Positions 38,805-47,615 of a stretch of DNA of 64,000 nt are shown in pieces. The notes below the pieces were generated by a model. The model was not told the DNA's origin. It saw only the letters and a program-made list of their open reading frames with translations, and ran no database searches. The stretch comes from Leptospira soteropolitanensis (GTDB lineage Bacteria; Spirochaetota; Leptospiria; Leptospirales; Leptospiraceae): assembly GCF_026151655.1 (NCBI RefSeq), contig NZ_JAMQPN010000002.1, positions 620,001 through 684,000 on the forward strand. Reading direction: 5' to 3'. The position numbers were made by a program, and so were the translations under genes. The stretch's first letter is position 1, and every line of letters starts with the position of its first letter.

Positions 38805-40351
38805 TCTGATTTTTTCCTTACATCTTCCAATACACCAACAACTACTTTATCTTTGGATAGATAAGTTGGAATCAAAGATTGAATATCCTTTGATGAGGTC
38901 TGCATGATGGAGGTGTATTGTCGGAAGAGCCCTGCCCAATCGCCATATAACAATTGATAGTAACTTAAAAGATCTGCAATACTTGCGTTTTCGTCCATAG
39001 TTTTGATAAAGTCCGAAACCATATGGTTTTTTACTTTATCCAATTCTTCTTTTGGGATTCCATTTTCTTTTATTTTAGATAATTCTTCCCAAATGATATT
39101 TTCAATAAGTTCCGGTTTGGCATCTTCCCTTGGTTTCACAAAAAATACAAAATAGTTTTGGTATCTTTCTCCTGGATAACCATTGGCCGCTCCCACACTT
39201 ACTGCTAGTTTTTCTTCTAAAACCAGTCGCTTGTATAATCTTGATCCAGTTCCTGAAGTAAGGACAGTGGACAATACATCAAAGGAAGAATTGTCTTTAT
39301 GTGGATAAGGAGGCTTTAAAAACCCCATCATCATTTGACTTCCAGAGGGATGATATACTTTAAATCGTTTTTCACCTGGGAACGATTTTTCTTCTACCTT
39401 ATACGTTGGTCTTGGTTTCCCCGGTTTTAAATCGGAAAAATATTTCCTAATAATGGACTCTGTTTCTTCAAAATCAAATTGCCCAACAACAGAAATCACC
39501 ATCCGATCGGGAGTGTAATGTTTTTGAAAGAAGGCTTTTGTATCTTCAATTTTTAAAAAAGGAAGACCTGTCGAATATCCAATCACTGGTTTTCTGTAAG
39601 GATGGCTTTCAAAAGCGATAGAGAAAAATTTTTCTCTTAGGACACCAGCCCCACTGTCATCGGTTCTCATCCGACGTTCTTCAATCACAACATCTCTTTC
39701 TGTATAGTATTCACGTAATACGGGATTTTTTAGCCGATCTGATTCAATCTTTGCCCAAACTTCAATTCGGTTATTAGGAAGTTGGATTTGATAATTGGTT
39801 ACATCTTGTGAAGTATAAGCATTAAAACCCACCTCACCATTTTGTTCATAAATATAAGAATCCTCATTTTTCACAATAAAGCTGTCTTGTAATTGGATCA
39901 GATTTTTTAATCTACGATTCAAAGTATCCGCTTCTTGTTGCAAAGAAGGTGGAATGATTTCTCCCCTTGTGGTGAGATCTCGAATTTTTAATTTGATGTC
40001 ATCAAGTTCCGTTCCCCAAACTTCAATTTGTTTTTGGTATTTTTCTTCTTTTTCGAAATCTGTAGTTCCCACAGTTTTTGTTCCTTTGAAGAGCATATGT
40101 TCCAAAAGATGGGCTGTGCCCGCTTCTTCTGGTGTTTCATCTACTGCACCCACAAGAAATTTGATGTACAAAGCAACTGTTGGCGAAGTACCTCGTTTCA
40201 TCATCACAACAGTAAGTCCATTTTCCAAACGAATGGTTTTGATCTTTTCTCGAAACTGGGACTCAGAGGTTCCAAAAAATTGGTCTTCGGAAAAAAGCGG
40301 TAAAAATTGTAGAGTGAAACAAAGGAAAAAGATTCGTAATTTCGACATCAT
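38801..40351 (-). CDS. M16 family zinc peptidase, active subunit
   Basis: 516 residues, signal peptide LRIFFLCFTLQFLPLFS. The inverted zinc motif HLLEH is in GTAHLLEHMLFKGT (about residue 83), with the downstream Glu region EDSYIYEQNGEVGFNAYTSQDVTNY containing the usual Tyr/Thr features. It degrades peptides in the periplasm, paired with the inactive homologue downstream. A coiled segment of about 50 residues (EKYQKQIEVWGTELDDIKL) is inserted after the zinc motif. Two ATGs, at 40351 and 40348, are equally possible. Confidence 0.88.
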   Translation of the reverse strand: MMSKLRIFFLCFTLQFLPLFSEDQFFGTSESQFREKIKTIRLENGLTVVMMKRGTSPTVALYIKFLVGAVDETPEEAGTAHLLEHMLFKGTKTVGTTDFEKEEKYQKQIEVWGTELDDIKLKIRDLTTRGEIIPPSLQQEADTLNRRLKNLIQLQDSFIVKNEDSYIYEQNGEVGFNAYTSQDVTNYQIQLPNNRIEVWAKIESDRLKNPVLREYYTERDVVIEERRMRTDDSGAGVLREKFFSIAFESHPYRKPVIGYSTGLPFLKIEDTKAFFQKHYTPDRMVISVVGQFDFEETESIIRKYFSDLKPGKPRPTYKVEEKSFPGEKRFKVYHPSGSQMMMGFLKPPYPHKDNSSFDVLSTVLTSGTGSRLYKRLVLEEKLAVSVGAANGYPGERYQNYFVFFVKPREDAKPELIENIIWEELSKIKENGIPKEELDKVKNHMVSDFIKTMDENASIADLLSYYQLLYGDWAGLFRQYTSIMQTSSKDIQSLIPTYLSKDKVVVGVLEDVRKKSE

Positions 40352-40372
40352 CTACTAGTCTTGAAGTTGGAA

Positions 40373-41062
40373 ATGGTTCGTAAACTTCTAATTTTAAGTC
40401 TCTTTTGTTCCTGTCGCCTCTTTACCATTGCAGATCCCAATTATGTGGAACAAGCATTGCTCAATGAAAAAGATGAGGGGTTTATCTCTCGTGAATTTTT
40501 TCAAATCAAAGTCGAAATTCCCATTACTTACAAAGAAGTTTCTGGATTGGCTAGACGGGAAGATTGTAAACAAAGAGCTTTCATCGAAAGGGAGAAAATC
40601 AGCTTACCCTACCTCCTGCAGATCCAAAGACAAAAACATCGGTTGGGAGAAGGATTTACTGAGTATACAGCATCCCTAGAAGGAAAGGATCGGCAGACGA
40701 GGGTGGCTACGAATACTTCTCAAAACACTACCACTACAACCGGGACTCAAATAACTCCTACTACTGTGGCCACTCCAATCCTCCTCCAAAATGCCCAAAC
40801 AACCCAAGGGCAAAACACTACAAATCCATCACAATCGTCGGTCATTGGCCAGAACCTAGGCGAAGTTAGGGGGAATCCCGAAGAGAAAAAAGAAAATCAT
40901 GTAGAAAACTTACACAACTTTGCCTGGTTTTTTGATGGCCTTGAGCTCTATAAAGAAGATTACTCAGACCGAACAAAATGTGCTTTCCTATTCCGTAACA
41001 TCCAACCAAAATTAATGGAACGTGTGGAAAAAACTCCCATATCAGAACCTAGGAAATTGTAG
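40373..41062 (+). CDS. Hypothetical lipoprotein with Thr/Gln/Asn-rich insertion
   Basis: 229 residues from ATG40373 (an in-frame TTG at 40361 is possible). The N-terminus VRKLLILSLFCSC looks like a lipoprotein signal, with a poor lipobox. The first 90 residues match the next gene's product (EGFISREFFQIKVE compared with EGFISETLFQVAVS). They are followed by a Thr/Gln/Asn-rich low-complexity stretch (about residues 105-165) and a unique C-terminus with one Cys (TKCAFLF). Ends immediately before the start of the paralogue (TAG then ATG). Confidence 0.65.
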   Translation: MVRKLLILSLFCSCRLFTIADPNYVEQALLNEKDEGFISREFFQIKVEIPITYKEVSGLARREDCKQRAFIEREKISLPYLLQIQRQKHRLGEGFTEYTASLEGKDRQTRVATNTSQNTTTTTGTQITPTTVATPILLQNAQTTQGQNTTNPSQSSVIGQNLGEVRGNPEEKKENHVENLHNFAWFFDGLELYKEDYSDRTKCAFLFRNIQPKLMERVEKTPISEPRKL

Positions 41063-41494
41063 ATGAATAAAACACTAACAAAGATTATACTTTCTATCGC
41101 TTTTGCTATTCTCGTTTGGAGCTGTAAATCCAAAGAAACCAAAGAAGTTGTCCCACCAACTAAAGACATAGAAAATGAAGCAGTATTAGAATTTACAAAA
41201 GCAAAAGAAGGATTTATATCGGAAACATTATTTCAAGTTGCTGTATCAAGTGTTTTGGAAACAGAAGCTGCTAGAGTCGAAGAAGCAAAAACCATTGCGG
41301 AACAAAAATCTCTTAACTTATTAAAAACATATACCATCCCCAATCTATCGGACAAAGGACGCAAAGAACTCCGTGAAATATCCAAAGAAGGAAAGATTGT
41401 GGATAAAAACGTTTCTATTGGAGGAAGGTATTTTTTCTTATACCAAATTCAAAAATCCAATTTGAAACGTCTCGTTACTAAAGATTTAGAATAA
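41063..41494 (+). CDS. Hypothetical lipoprotein, paralogue of preceding gene
   Basis: 143 residues with a clear lipoprotein signal (ILSIAFAILVWSC, Cys21). The mature part has the shared KEGFISETLFQVAV motif followed by helical A-rich sequence (ARVEEAKTIAEQKSLNLLKTY), which recalls LPP20/FlgT-N-type domains, where such a motif precedes an oxidised-residue-free helix; this resemblance is weak. The start directly follows the stop of the paralogue, so the pair is one transcript. The function is unknown. Confidence 0.65.
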   Translation: MNKTLTKIILSIAFAILVWSCKSKETKEVVPPTKDIENEAVLEFTKAKEGFISETLFQVAVSSVLETEAARVEEAKTIAEQKSLNLLKTYTIPNLSDKGRKELREISKEGKIVDKNVSIGGRYFFLYQIQKSNLKRLVTKDLE

Positions 41495-41508
41495 TCTTAG
41501 TAACTGAA

Positions 41509-41937
41509 TTAAATGGAAAACGATTTGTTCACTTTAGCAGGGATACAAATGTTTTTCACAAAATTACAATAAAACAATTTTGCATCCAATTGCAATTTCC
41601 CTTTTCCTTCCACTTGGAAGGTTAAGGGTTTTACATATTCGAAATATTCCGGCTTTTTAGGATGCACTGGCCCTTTTAGTTTTAGATCAGCATTCAAAAC
41701 TTTGAGCCCATCATTTCCTGATAAAAAAATCCGGTGAGGGGCTTCCATCTGAAATCCAAAGTCTTTAGGTAAAAACATTTCCAACTCATACTTACCAGGA
41801 GATTTCTGTTTGATCGAAATATCGATAGGATGGGAATCAAGAGGTTCTGCAGAGAGCGTAGAGAAAAGCCGAGTTCCCCCTACAGACCCCATAAATACCA
41901 AAACAGAAAGTATGAAAAGAATTCGCGTTTGCTTCAT
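41509..41937 (-). CDS. Periplasmic protein with DsbD N-domain-like Cys pair
   Basis: 142 residues from ATG41937. Signal peptide RILFILSVLVFMGSV. The mature part is beta-rich (ISIKQKSPGKYELEMFLPKDFGF) and ends with LQLDAKLFYCNFVKNICIPAKV, where two cysteines six residues apart sit as in the C-terminal edge of DsbD N-terminal (DsbD-alpha) domains. It may take part in periplasmic thiol exchange. The longer frame to 42069 runs into the methyltransferase gene and is not used. Confidence 0.6.
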   Translation of the reverse strand: MKQTRILFILSVLVFMGSVGGTRLFSTLSAEPLDSHPIDISIKQKSPGKYELEMFLPKDFGFQMEAPHRIFLSGNDGLKVLNADLKLKGPVHPKKPEYFEYVKPLTFQVEGKGKLQLDAKLFYCNFVKNICIPAKVNKSFSI

Positions 41938-41948
41938 ACTACTTAGAC

Positions 41949-43106
41949 TTATAAAACTTTCCGTAAAACCACACAACGATTGGAATTTGTGCCTTTTTCG
42001 TTGTTGGAGACCTGCCAACAATTGGATAGTTTTGTAAAACTTTGTGTATGGACATAGGTTTTGTTCCACACAAGTCCCGTTCCTTCCGCCATCCTAACTA
42101 CATCTTCATCCAAATAAAGAATGGAATTTCCCTTTTTTACCTCTCCTACTTCCATCACCATATAGGCACCTTTCTTTAATACCCTTGCTGATTCCTTAAG
42201 AGTTGATCGAATGAAGGCATTCCAATCATTTAAATTACTAAAAATGCTGAGTTTTCTTTCTTCTGATTTTTTAATATCAAGAAACCAGTGGCGTAACCAG
42301 TTGTCTCCTTCATAGTCAACCTTATCCAAAAAAGGCGGAGAGGTGACAATCAAATCGACTGATTCCGAATCAATATCAGGAACGGAATTTGCAGAATTTA
42401 AGGAATACAAATTGTTTTTCGAAAATTCATGATAAAACGGTGGAATTGGCAATGCTAAATCTCGTTTCATTTTTTGATAAATTCTAGGTTTGATGGGACG
42501 ATATTCAGGAGATTGTCCCCTTTTGATATTATTTTTAGCCTGTGACTCAGGAGGTATCGAGACTTGCGGAAAAGTATACACGGAAAAAAATCCAGTGCTA
42601 TGTCCATGTAACCGAGAGAGAGCAATAAGTGAAATGAACTTCATTTCCACAGACGGATCTTCTGCCATGTATTTTTTTAGATTTTTAATTTCTTTGAGTG
42701 TACGTGGATGAAAAAAAGGAAGAAGATTTATATCAAATGGATCATCCTCCACTTCTCTATCCAAATCCAAAGAATTTAACTTTTTTTCCAATTCCTCAAG
42801 CCGCGGAACGTATTGCCTTGCACTCGCAAGAAAAATAGACAACGGGTGAATGTCATTATGAACTGCAACATGACCTTCAATATTGGCTTGAATGGCCGTA
42901 GTTCCACGACCACCAAACGGGTCATAAACGACTTTATTTTTCTTTTTTAAAAATTCCTTCATAAAGAAAGAAGGAAGTTCCGGTTTAAATGAAGCTCTAT
43001 AACTTACAGTATGGTGAATCGGATGTCCTTGGCGTTGTTTTGCAGTCCAAAACTCACCAAATACAATCTTATCGGAATCCTTTAATAATCTACCTGCTCC
43101 TGCCAT
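41949..43106 (-). CDS. SAM-dependent DNA methyltransferase, orphan
   Basis: 385 residues. SAM-binding motif VVYDPFGGRGTTAIQA (about residue 65) and catalytic motif DLIVTSPPFLDKVDY (about residue 262), so the order is FxGxG, a 200-residue target region, then SPPF, like alpha-class amino-methyltransferases (N6-adenine or N4-cytosine). Neighbours include no restriction nuclease. ATG43106 is chosen; a TTG at 43115 is 3 nt from the AGGAGG and less suitable. A role in epigenetic regulation is possible; RNA cannot be ruled out as target. Confidence 0.75.
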   Translation of the reverse strand: MAGAGRLLKDSDKIVFGEFWTAKQRQGHPIHHTVSYRASFKPELPSFFMKEFLKKKNKVVYDPFGGRGTTAIQANIEGHVAVHNDIHPLSIFLASARQYVPRLEELEKKLNSLDLDREVEDDPFDINLLPFFHPRTLKEIKNLKKYMAEDPSVEMKFISLIALSRLHGHSTGFFSVYTFPQVSIPPESQAKNNIKRGQSPEYRPIKPRIYQKMKRDLALPIPPFYHEFSKNNLYSLNSANSVPDIDSESVDLIVTSPPFLDKVDYEGDNWLRHWFLDIKKSEERKLSIFSNLNDWNAFIRSTLKESARVLKKGAYMVMEVGEVKKGNSILYLDEDVVRMAEGTGLVWNKTYVHTQSFTKLSNCWQVSNNEKGTNSNRCVVLRKVL

Positions 43107-43182
43107 CCTTTGCAAAAGCCTCCTCTCTCTTTATAGAAAGATCGGAGGAAAGGCGATTCTTAAGTTGGATTTTTATTAAAAG

Positions 43183-44139
43183 CTATGGGACATAGTCTTT
43201 CCAATTTGGGAAGAGAGATTCTATTTCCGGGAGTGGATTGGATTTTACGATTACCTCTTTTGAGACTCTATCATCCATATAACTAATGCTATGTGCATGT
43301 AGAAGTTGCCTCTCTGCTCCAAGCTCCCTCAATAAAGCAGGAGTTAATCCAGATTGAACAAAATCCAAAAACATAGTTTCTCTTGGACCGTATAGCTTAT
43401 CTCCAAGAATCGGATAACCCAAATACAGAAGGCTCACGCGAATTTGATGAATTCTGCCAGTAACTGGCCGCACGAGCACCAAACTAATATTTTGCGATTC
43501 ATTAAAACATAGAGGTTTAAAATTTGTAGATACCGATTTAGAATCCAAAAATTCTTCTAAAGAGAACTTCATTTTTTTCCGAACGGCCGAATTTGTATCT
43601 TTGCCAATAAACCCGTCCAAACTGATTTCCTTTTCAAAAAAACCCCGAACCACAGCTAAATACTCTTTCTGAACTTCTCTTGACTCAAATTTTTTTTGGA
43701 GCCAAGTCCGACTCTCATCTGATTTTGCAAAGATCACGATCCCTGAAGTTTCACGGTCTAACCTGTGAACAGGAATTACGGTTGGATAAGTTTTCTCAAG
43801 GAGGTTTAAGAGAGTTTGCGTGCGATACCTCCCCGCCGGATGCATCGGTAAATTCCCCGGTTTATCCACAAAAAGAAAGTCTTCTGTTTCTTTCAGAATC
43901 ACGAAGTTCGTATCGACTTCCGGTTCTTTTATTCGTCCTGGTATGGGTTCGTAAGTGAGAGTATCACCTTCCCTTAGTACCAAATCGGGAGTCGCAATTT
44001 GATCTTGTACTTTCACACGACTCTTTTCCAAAAGGAAGAGCCACTCCTCAGTACTATGGTAAGGAAATTTTGTCGATAAAAATGCAATGACCGTCTTACC
44101 CGAGTAGGGATAACGAATCGCCGATTTGTAGCAGGTCAT
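43183..44139 (-). CDS. RluA-family pseudouridine synthase
   Basis: 318 residues. An S4-like N-terminal part (VKVQDQIATPDLVLREGDTLTYE) is followed by the catalytic domain with PVHRLDRETSGIVIFAK, where Asp in HRLDR is catalytic, and RPVTGRIHQIRVSLLYLGYPILGDKLYG. Isomerises uridine to pseudouridine in rRNA or tRNA; the target position is unknown. The start follows two tandem TAA codons of the upstream PilZ-like gene. Confidence 0.9.
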   Translation of the reverse strand: MTCYKSAIRYPYSGKTVIAFLSTKFPYHSTEEWLFLLEKSRVKVQDQIATPDLVLREGDTLTYEPIPGRIKEPEVDTNFVILKETEDFLFVDKPGNLPMHPAGRYRTQTLLNLLEKTYPTVIPVHRLDRETSGIVIFAKSDESRTWLQKKFESREVQKEYLAVVRGFFEKEISLDGFIGKDTNSAVRKKMKFSLEEFLDSKSVSTNFKPLCFNESQNISLVLVRPVTGRIHQIRVSLLYLGYPILGDKLYGPRETMFLDFVQSGLTPALLRELGAERQLLHAHSISYMDDRVSKEVIVKSNPLPEIESLFPNWKDYVP

Positions 44140-44142
44140 TTA

Positions 44143-45360
44143 TTATGATTCAGTCTTTGATTCATCTGTAGGAAACTCTGAATCTAATGTTTCTCCAAAA
44201 GGATCACCTGGTTCATCGGCAACACCTACTACTGATGAATTGTCTTCTTCCTTTGGATCACTTTGAGATTCTTCAGGATTATTTTGTTCCGGTGTTGTCT
44301 CCTCTTCTGCCTTACCTGATTGTAAAAACTCACCAAGGATTTCCAAATCCTTTTCCGTTAAGTTGTAGAATTGGCAACCAACGCGAAAATTCGTTTCTTG
44401 GTTACGGATGTTTTTGATGATTCCTCGAATGGTGACCCGTTTGCCCTCTTCCAAGTTTAAATCAAAAAGGATCGTGCCATTCATAGTGACCGATCTGGAA
44501 AAAGAACGGGATGGTGCATGAATAAAACTAATACCACCCATACTTAAATCCATAACCTGGCAAATATCCCGCGACTCTTGGAACACCCCAGTAATTATGA
44601 TATCTCGACTCACAGCATTGGCGAAGGTTTGGATTTGTTTATAAATCTCAAGGTCAAGTGGCTTTTCCGATAATACTTGTACGTATCCAAGATGTACATA
44701 ACCCTTATACTTAATGGGGGCACAGATTTCTGAGGTATAAGAGTCCGGTATCTTAGAATTATCGAAAATTCTCAAATACTCATCAAAAGGAAAAAAATCT
44801 GGAGACGCCGTCGACTTCTCCTTACGATCAATGATAAAAATATCTTTGTCATAATGATGCATGAGCCGTAACCTATTATCCATACGACCTGCAAAGAAAA
44901 TAGACGAAAGAGGGAATGCTTTGGCTAGTTTTGTTCTGTATGCAAGTAGAATCGCATCAACTTTTTTGTCATCAAATCCTATTGCTTTCGAAACATCATT
45001 TACGTTGATGATATTAGAAACAACCATTCCAGTTTGAATTTGGCTTGCCTCTACCCGTGATCCTTGTCGAGTAGCTGCGGTAATCTGTATCTTAACAGGC
45101 GTTAAAATCTCGATTCCGTTCCCATCACCCCCTGCAACAAGAAAATGTGCCAAAAATTTACTGCCATTATGAACAACTGTTAGGATTCGATCCCTATTCG
45201 GAAATTTTAAATTAGTATTGATAACGAGGGCTTTATTTTTTAAGGCAATGATCTTTACAGGGTACTCTTTGTCCGAATTGACAATATAGGCAGGTAGTTT
45301 ACCGAACAGTGCGGTGATTACCTTTAAAATACCATCGGGGTCTTTGATTTCCTTATCCAT
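44143..45360 (-). CDS. PilZ-like / DUF1577-type protein
   Basis: 405 residues from ATG45360 (a TTG at 45366 is possible). The middle part (about 60-250) resembles the Leptospira DUF1577 type. The later part has a PilZ-like beta barrel: ICQVMDLSMGGISFI, RVTIRGIIKNIRNQETNFRVGCQFYNLTEKDLEIL. The usual PilZ RxxxR and DxSxxG motifs are partly kept (DLSMGG), so c-di-GMP binding is possible but not certain. Acidic disordered tail from about residue 355. A diguanylate cyclase is encoded 4.5 kb upstream. Confidence 0.7.
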   Translation of the reverse strand: MDKEIKDPDGILKVITALFGKLPAYIVNSDKEYPVKIIALKNKALVINTNLKFPNRDRILTVVHNGSKFLAHFLVAGGDGNGIEILTPVKIQITAATRQGSRVEASQIQTGMVVSNIINVNDVSKAIGFDDKKVDAILLAYRTKLAKAFPLSSIFFAGRMDNRLRLMHHYDKDIFIIDRKEKSTASPDFFPFDEYLRIFDNSKIPDSYTSEICAPIKYKGYVHLGYVQVLSEKPLDLEIYKQIQTFANAVSRDIIITGVFQESRDICQVMDLSMGGISFIHAPSRSFSRSVTMNGTILFDLNLEEGKRVTIRGIIKNIRNQETNFRVGCQFYNLTEKDLEILGEFLQSGKAEEETTPEQNNPEESQSDPKEEDNSSVVGVADEPGDPFGETLDSEFPTDESKTES

Positions 45361-45362
45361 AG

Positions 45363-47615
45363 TCAACCGTGAAGTTTATGAAGCAACATCGTTCGCTTTA
45401 TGTCCACCAAAGTTTTGGCTCCGGTAACACTCATAGATTGTTTTAACTCTTCCGAATATTTTTGTAATAAAAAACGAATTCCTGCATCTTCTCCACCAAC
45501 AAGAGAAATAGCAACCGGACGTCCCAAGAGAATTGCATCTGCACCAAGAGCCAACATTTTAAAAACATCCATCCCAGATCGAATCCCTCCATCAACAAGG
45601 AGAGGAATTTTACCCTTCACTACTTCGGCAATTTTAGGAAGGACTCGAGCCGTTCCCGGCATCCCATCCAATACTCTTCCTCCATGATTTGAAACAACAA
45701 TCGCGGAAAATCCACCTTCCACAGCAAGTTTTGCATCTTCGGGATTCATAATCCCTTTCAAAATAAAAGGCAACTTTGTTTTTTCTTTCAAACGAATCAA
45801 ACGGTCAAGTGGTCTTGTGATACTAGATAAATTCTTTTGAATCATAGTTTTAAAATTCACAGCGTCGATATCCATCCCGAGAGCGAACACTCCGTCCGCT
45901 TCTGCTTCCGAAAAACGGTCCACTAACATCGATTCATCTTCTCTTGGTTTGCAGATTAAAATTCCTTTTCCAGAAGATTTTTTTAATGCATCTAACATGA
46001 TTTTATATTTTTCGGGAGAAGCACCATCTCCAAGCCAAGCAAGACTTCCATTTTGAACAAAGGAGCGAACCACCAGATTGGCATAATCTGCATCGGTCAT
46101 CACAAAATTCATATTGGTCCCAACTCCTGTCATTGGAGCTGCCATAATCGGAGTTTTTAGATCATAACCCAAAAACTTTGTCTGAATCTCAGGGAATACA
46201 TGGTCTCGGATATATCCCGGTAAAATCGAATATTCAGAAAGGGCAACACTGTTGTCGTGGAAGGTTTCCATACGACCCACTCCTCCCATTCCTGGAATTC
46301 CCGAAGCACAATTACTTCCATCACATTGTTTACAAACCCAACAAATATCTTTTCCAAAACGAATTCGTGCTTGGTCATTAATTTCTTTTTCTGTTATGGA
46401 AAACTGTTCATCCACTTCGAAACGGATGGTCTGTTTTACTTTTTCGAATACAGTTTCCGCATCTTTTAAAGTATCCGCAACGATAATGACGTGTCCCGAC
46501 TTATCTATGTTATTTGTCGGTTCCTTAATAATATCCCCAGGTTTAGATTGGATAAAAACTTCAGAAACTCCGTCAATTTTCTTTGTCTCTTCAACTCCAC
46601 CAATCGAAAGCAGTTTTCCAGGTTTTGAAAGTAAGGAACGTTCAATGGAAACACGACTTAGAACAGGATCTAAATTGTCTGGTGTTTCCCCAAGAGAGAT
46701 AAGTAGGGCTGCACGGTTTAAATTGACACCTGTGGATAAAGGATAAGTGAATGCAGACATAAACCCACCGGAAAGCCTCGCTGCAATTTCACCAATTTTA
46801 ACACCCTCTTTTGTGACTTTGATATCACCCTTTCCCGCACCTAAATGGATACCTAGAGCTCGCATTCCGCCAGCCATCACTCGTTCCACTTCGTCCAAAA
46901 CTTCCTTAGACATCGCAGAAGGCATGTTATGCCCTACTTCGATAAAGTAAGGTTCCCTTTCAATGATTCTATCAGCAATCCCCGTCATTCGAATTTGGCC
47001 TTGAAACGCTAAAGCATCCACAGAAAGTTCAGGACCTTCCATATATTCTTCTAAAATCAATTCTCCAGTAGGACAAAACCTTTTTGCATGTCGGAATGCT
47101 GTGGGCAAGTCATCTTTATGATTAACCTTAATGACCCCACGAGCCCCCATATTGTCTGCCGGTTTCATCACCAGAGGGAAGGTCAATGAATCCAAAGCAT
47201 CTTTAGCATCTTGCAAAGACCAAACAGCCGCAAAACGAGGGATTGGCATTCCGAATTCTTTTAGTCTTTGACGCATCTTTACTTTGTTAGATGCCGCTTC
47301 TGCATCAACAAATCGGATTCCTGGTAGCTGTAAAGCGGAAGCAACAGCAGCCACAGTCATACTTGCATCAGTTCCGGCAGTGATCACACCATGAATAGGA
47401 GAATTTTGGGCAAATTTTTTAGATTCCCGAACCATTCCTTCTACGTCTTTTGTAGACATGACGATTGCTTCATCCGCAATTTGAAAACCAATCGATGATG
47501 GATTCATATCGGCAACGACTGTATGGAGTCGCATGGTTTTTGCAGTTTGGATGATGGGAACTTGTAACAATCCTCCACCAATGATGAGAATGGTTTTACC
47601 TTCTACCGATTTCAA
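45363..47615 (-). CDS. Fusion of ATP-grasp ligase and FMN alpha-hydroxyacid oxidase-like domain
   Basis: 750 residues. 1-395: carbamoyl-phosphate/PurK-like ATP-grasp module (ILIIGGGLLQVPIIQTA; PLVMKPADNMGARGVI at 147; LILEEYMEGPELSVDA at 186; EIAARLSGGFM at 276). 425-436: CWVCKQCDGSNC, four Cys spaced CX2CX2CX4C, then PGMGG. 450-750: FMN-dependent alpha-hydroxyacid dehydrogenase/oxidase with VVSNHGGRVLDGMPG (His644) and LLVDGGIRSGMDVFKMLALGADAILLGRP. The start is TTG47615, overlapping mnmA (TTGA). The product is unknown; ATP-grasp suggests acid-amine ligation, the FMN part redox chemistry on an alpha-hydroxy acid. The Cys set could bind Fe-S or Zn. Confidence 0.85.
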   Translation of the reverse strand: MKSVEGKTILIIGGGLLQVPIIQTAKTMRLHTVVADMNPSSIGFQIADEAIVMSTKDVEGMVRESKKFAQNSPIHGVITAGTDASMTVAAVASALQLPGIRFVDAEAASNKVKMRQRLKEFGMPIPRFAAVWSLQDAKDALDSLTFPLVMKPADNMGARGVIKVNHKDDLPTAFRHAKRFCPTGELILEEYMEGPELSVDALAFQGQIRMTGIADRIIEREPYFIEVGHNMPSAMSKEVLDEVERVMAGGMRALGIHLGAGKGDIKVTKEGVKIGEIAARLSGGFMSAFTYPLSTGVNLNRAALLISLGETPDNLDPVLSRVSIERSLLSKPGKLLSIGGVEETKKIDGVSEVFIQSKPGDIIKEPTNNIDKSGHVIIVADTLKDAETVFEKVKQTIRFEVDEQFSITEKEINDQARIRFGKDICWVCKQCDGSNCASGIPGMGGVGRMETFHDNSVALSEYSILPGYIRDHVFPEIQTKFLGYDLKTPIMAAPMTGVGTNMNFVMTDADYANLVVRSFVQNGSLAWLGDGASPEKYKIMLDALKKSSGKGILICKPREDESMLVDRFSEAEADGVFALGMDIDAVNFKTMIQKNLSSITRPLDRLIRLKEKTKLPFILKGIMNPEDAKLAVEGGFSAIVVSNHGGRVLDGMPGTARVLPKIAEVVKGKIPLLVDGGIRSGMDVFKMLALGADAILLGRPVAISLVGGEDAGIRFLLQKYSEELKQSMSVTGAKTLVDIKRTMLLHKLHG

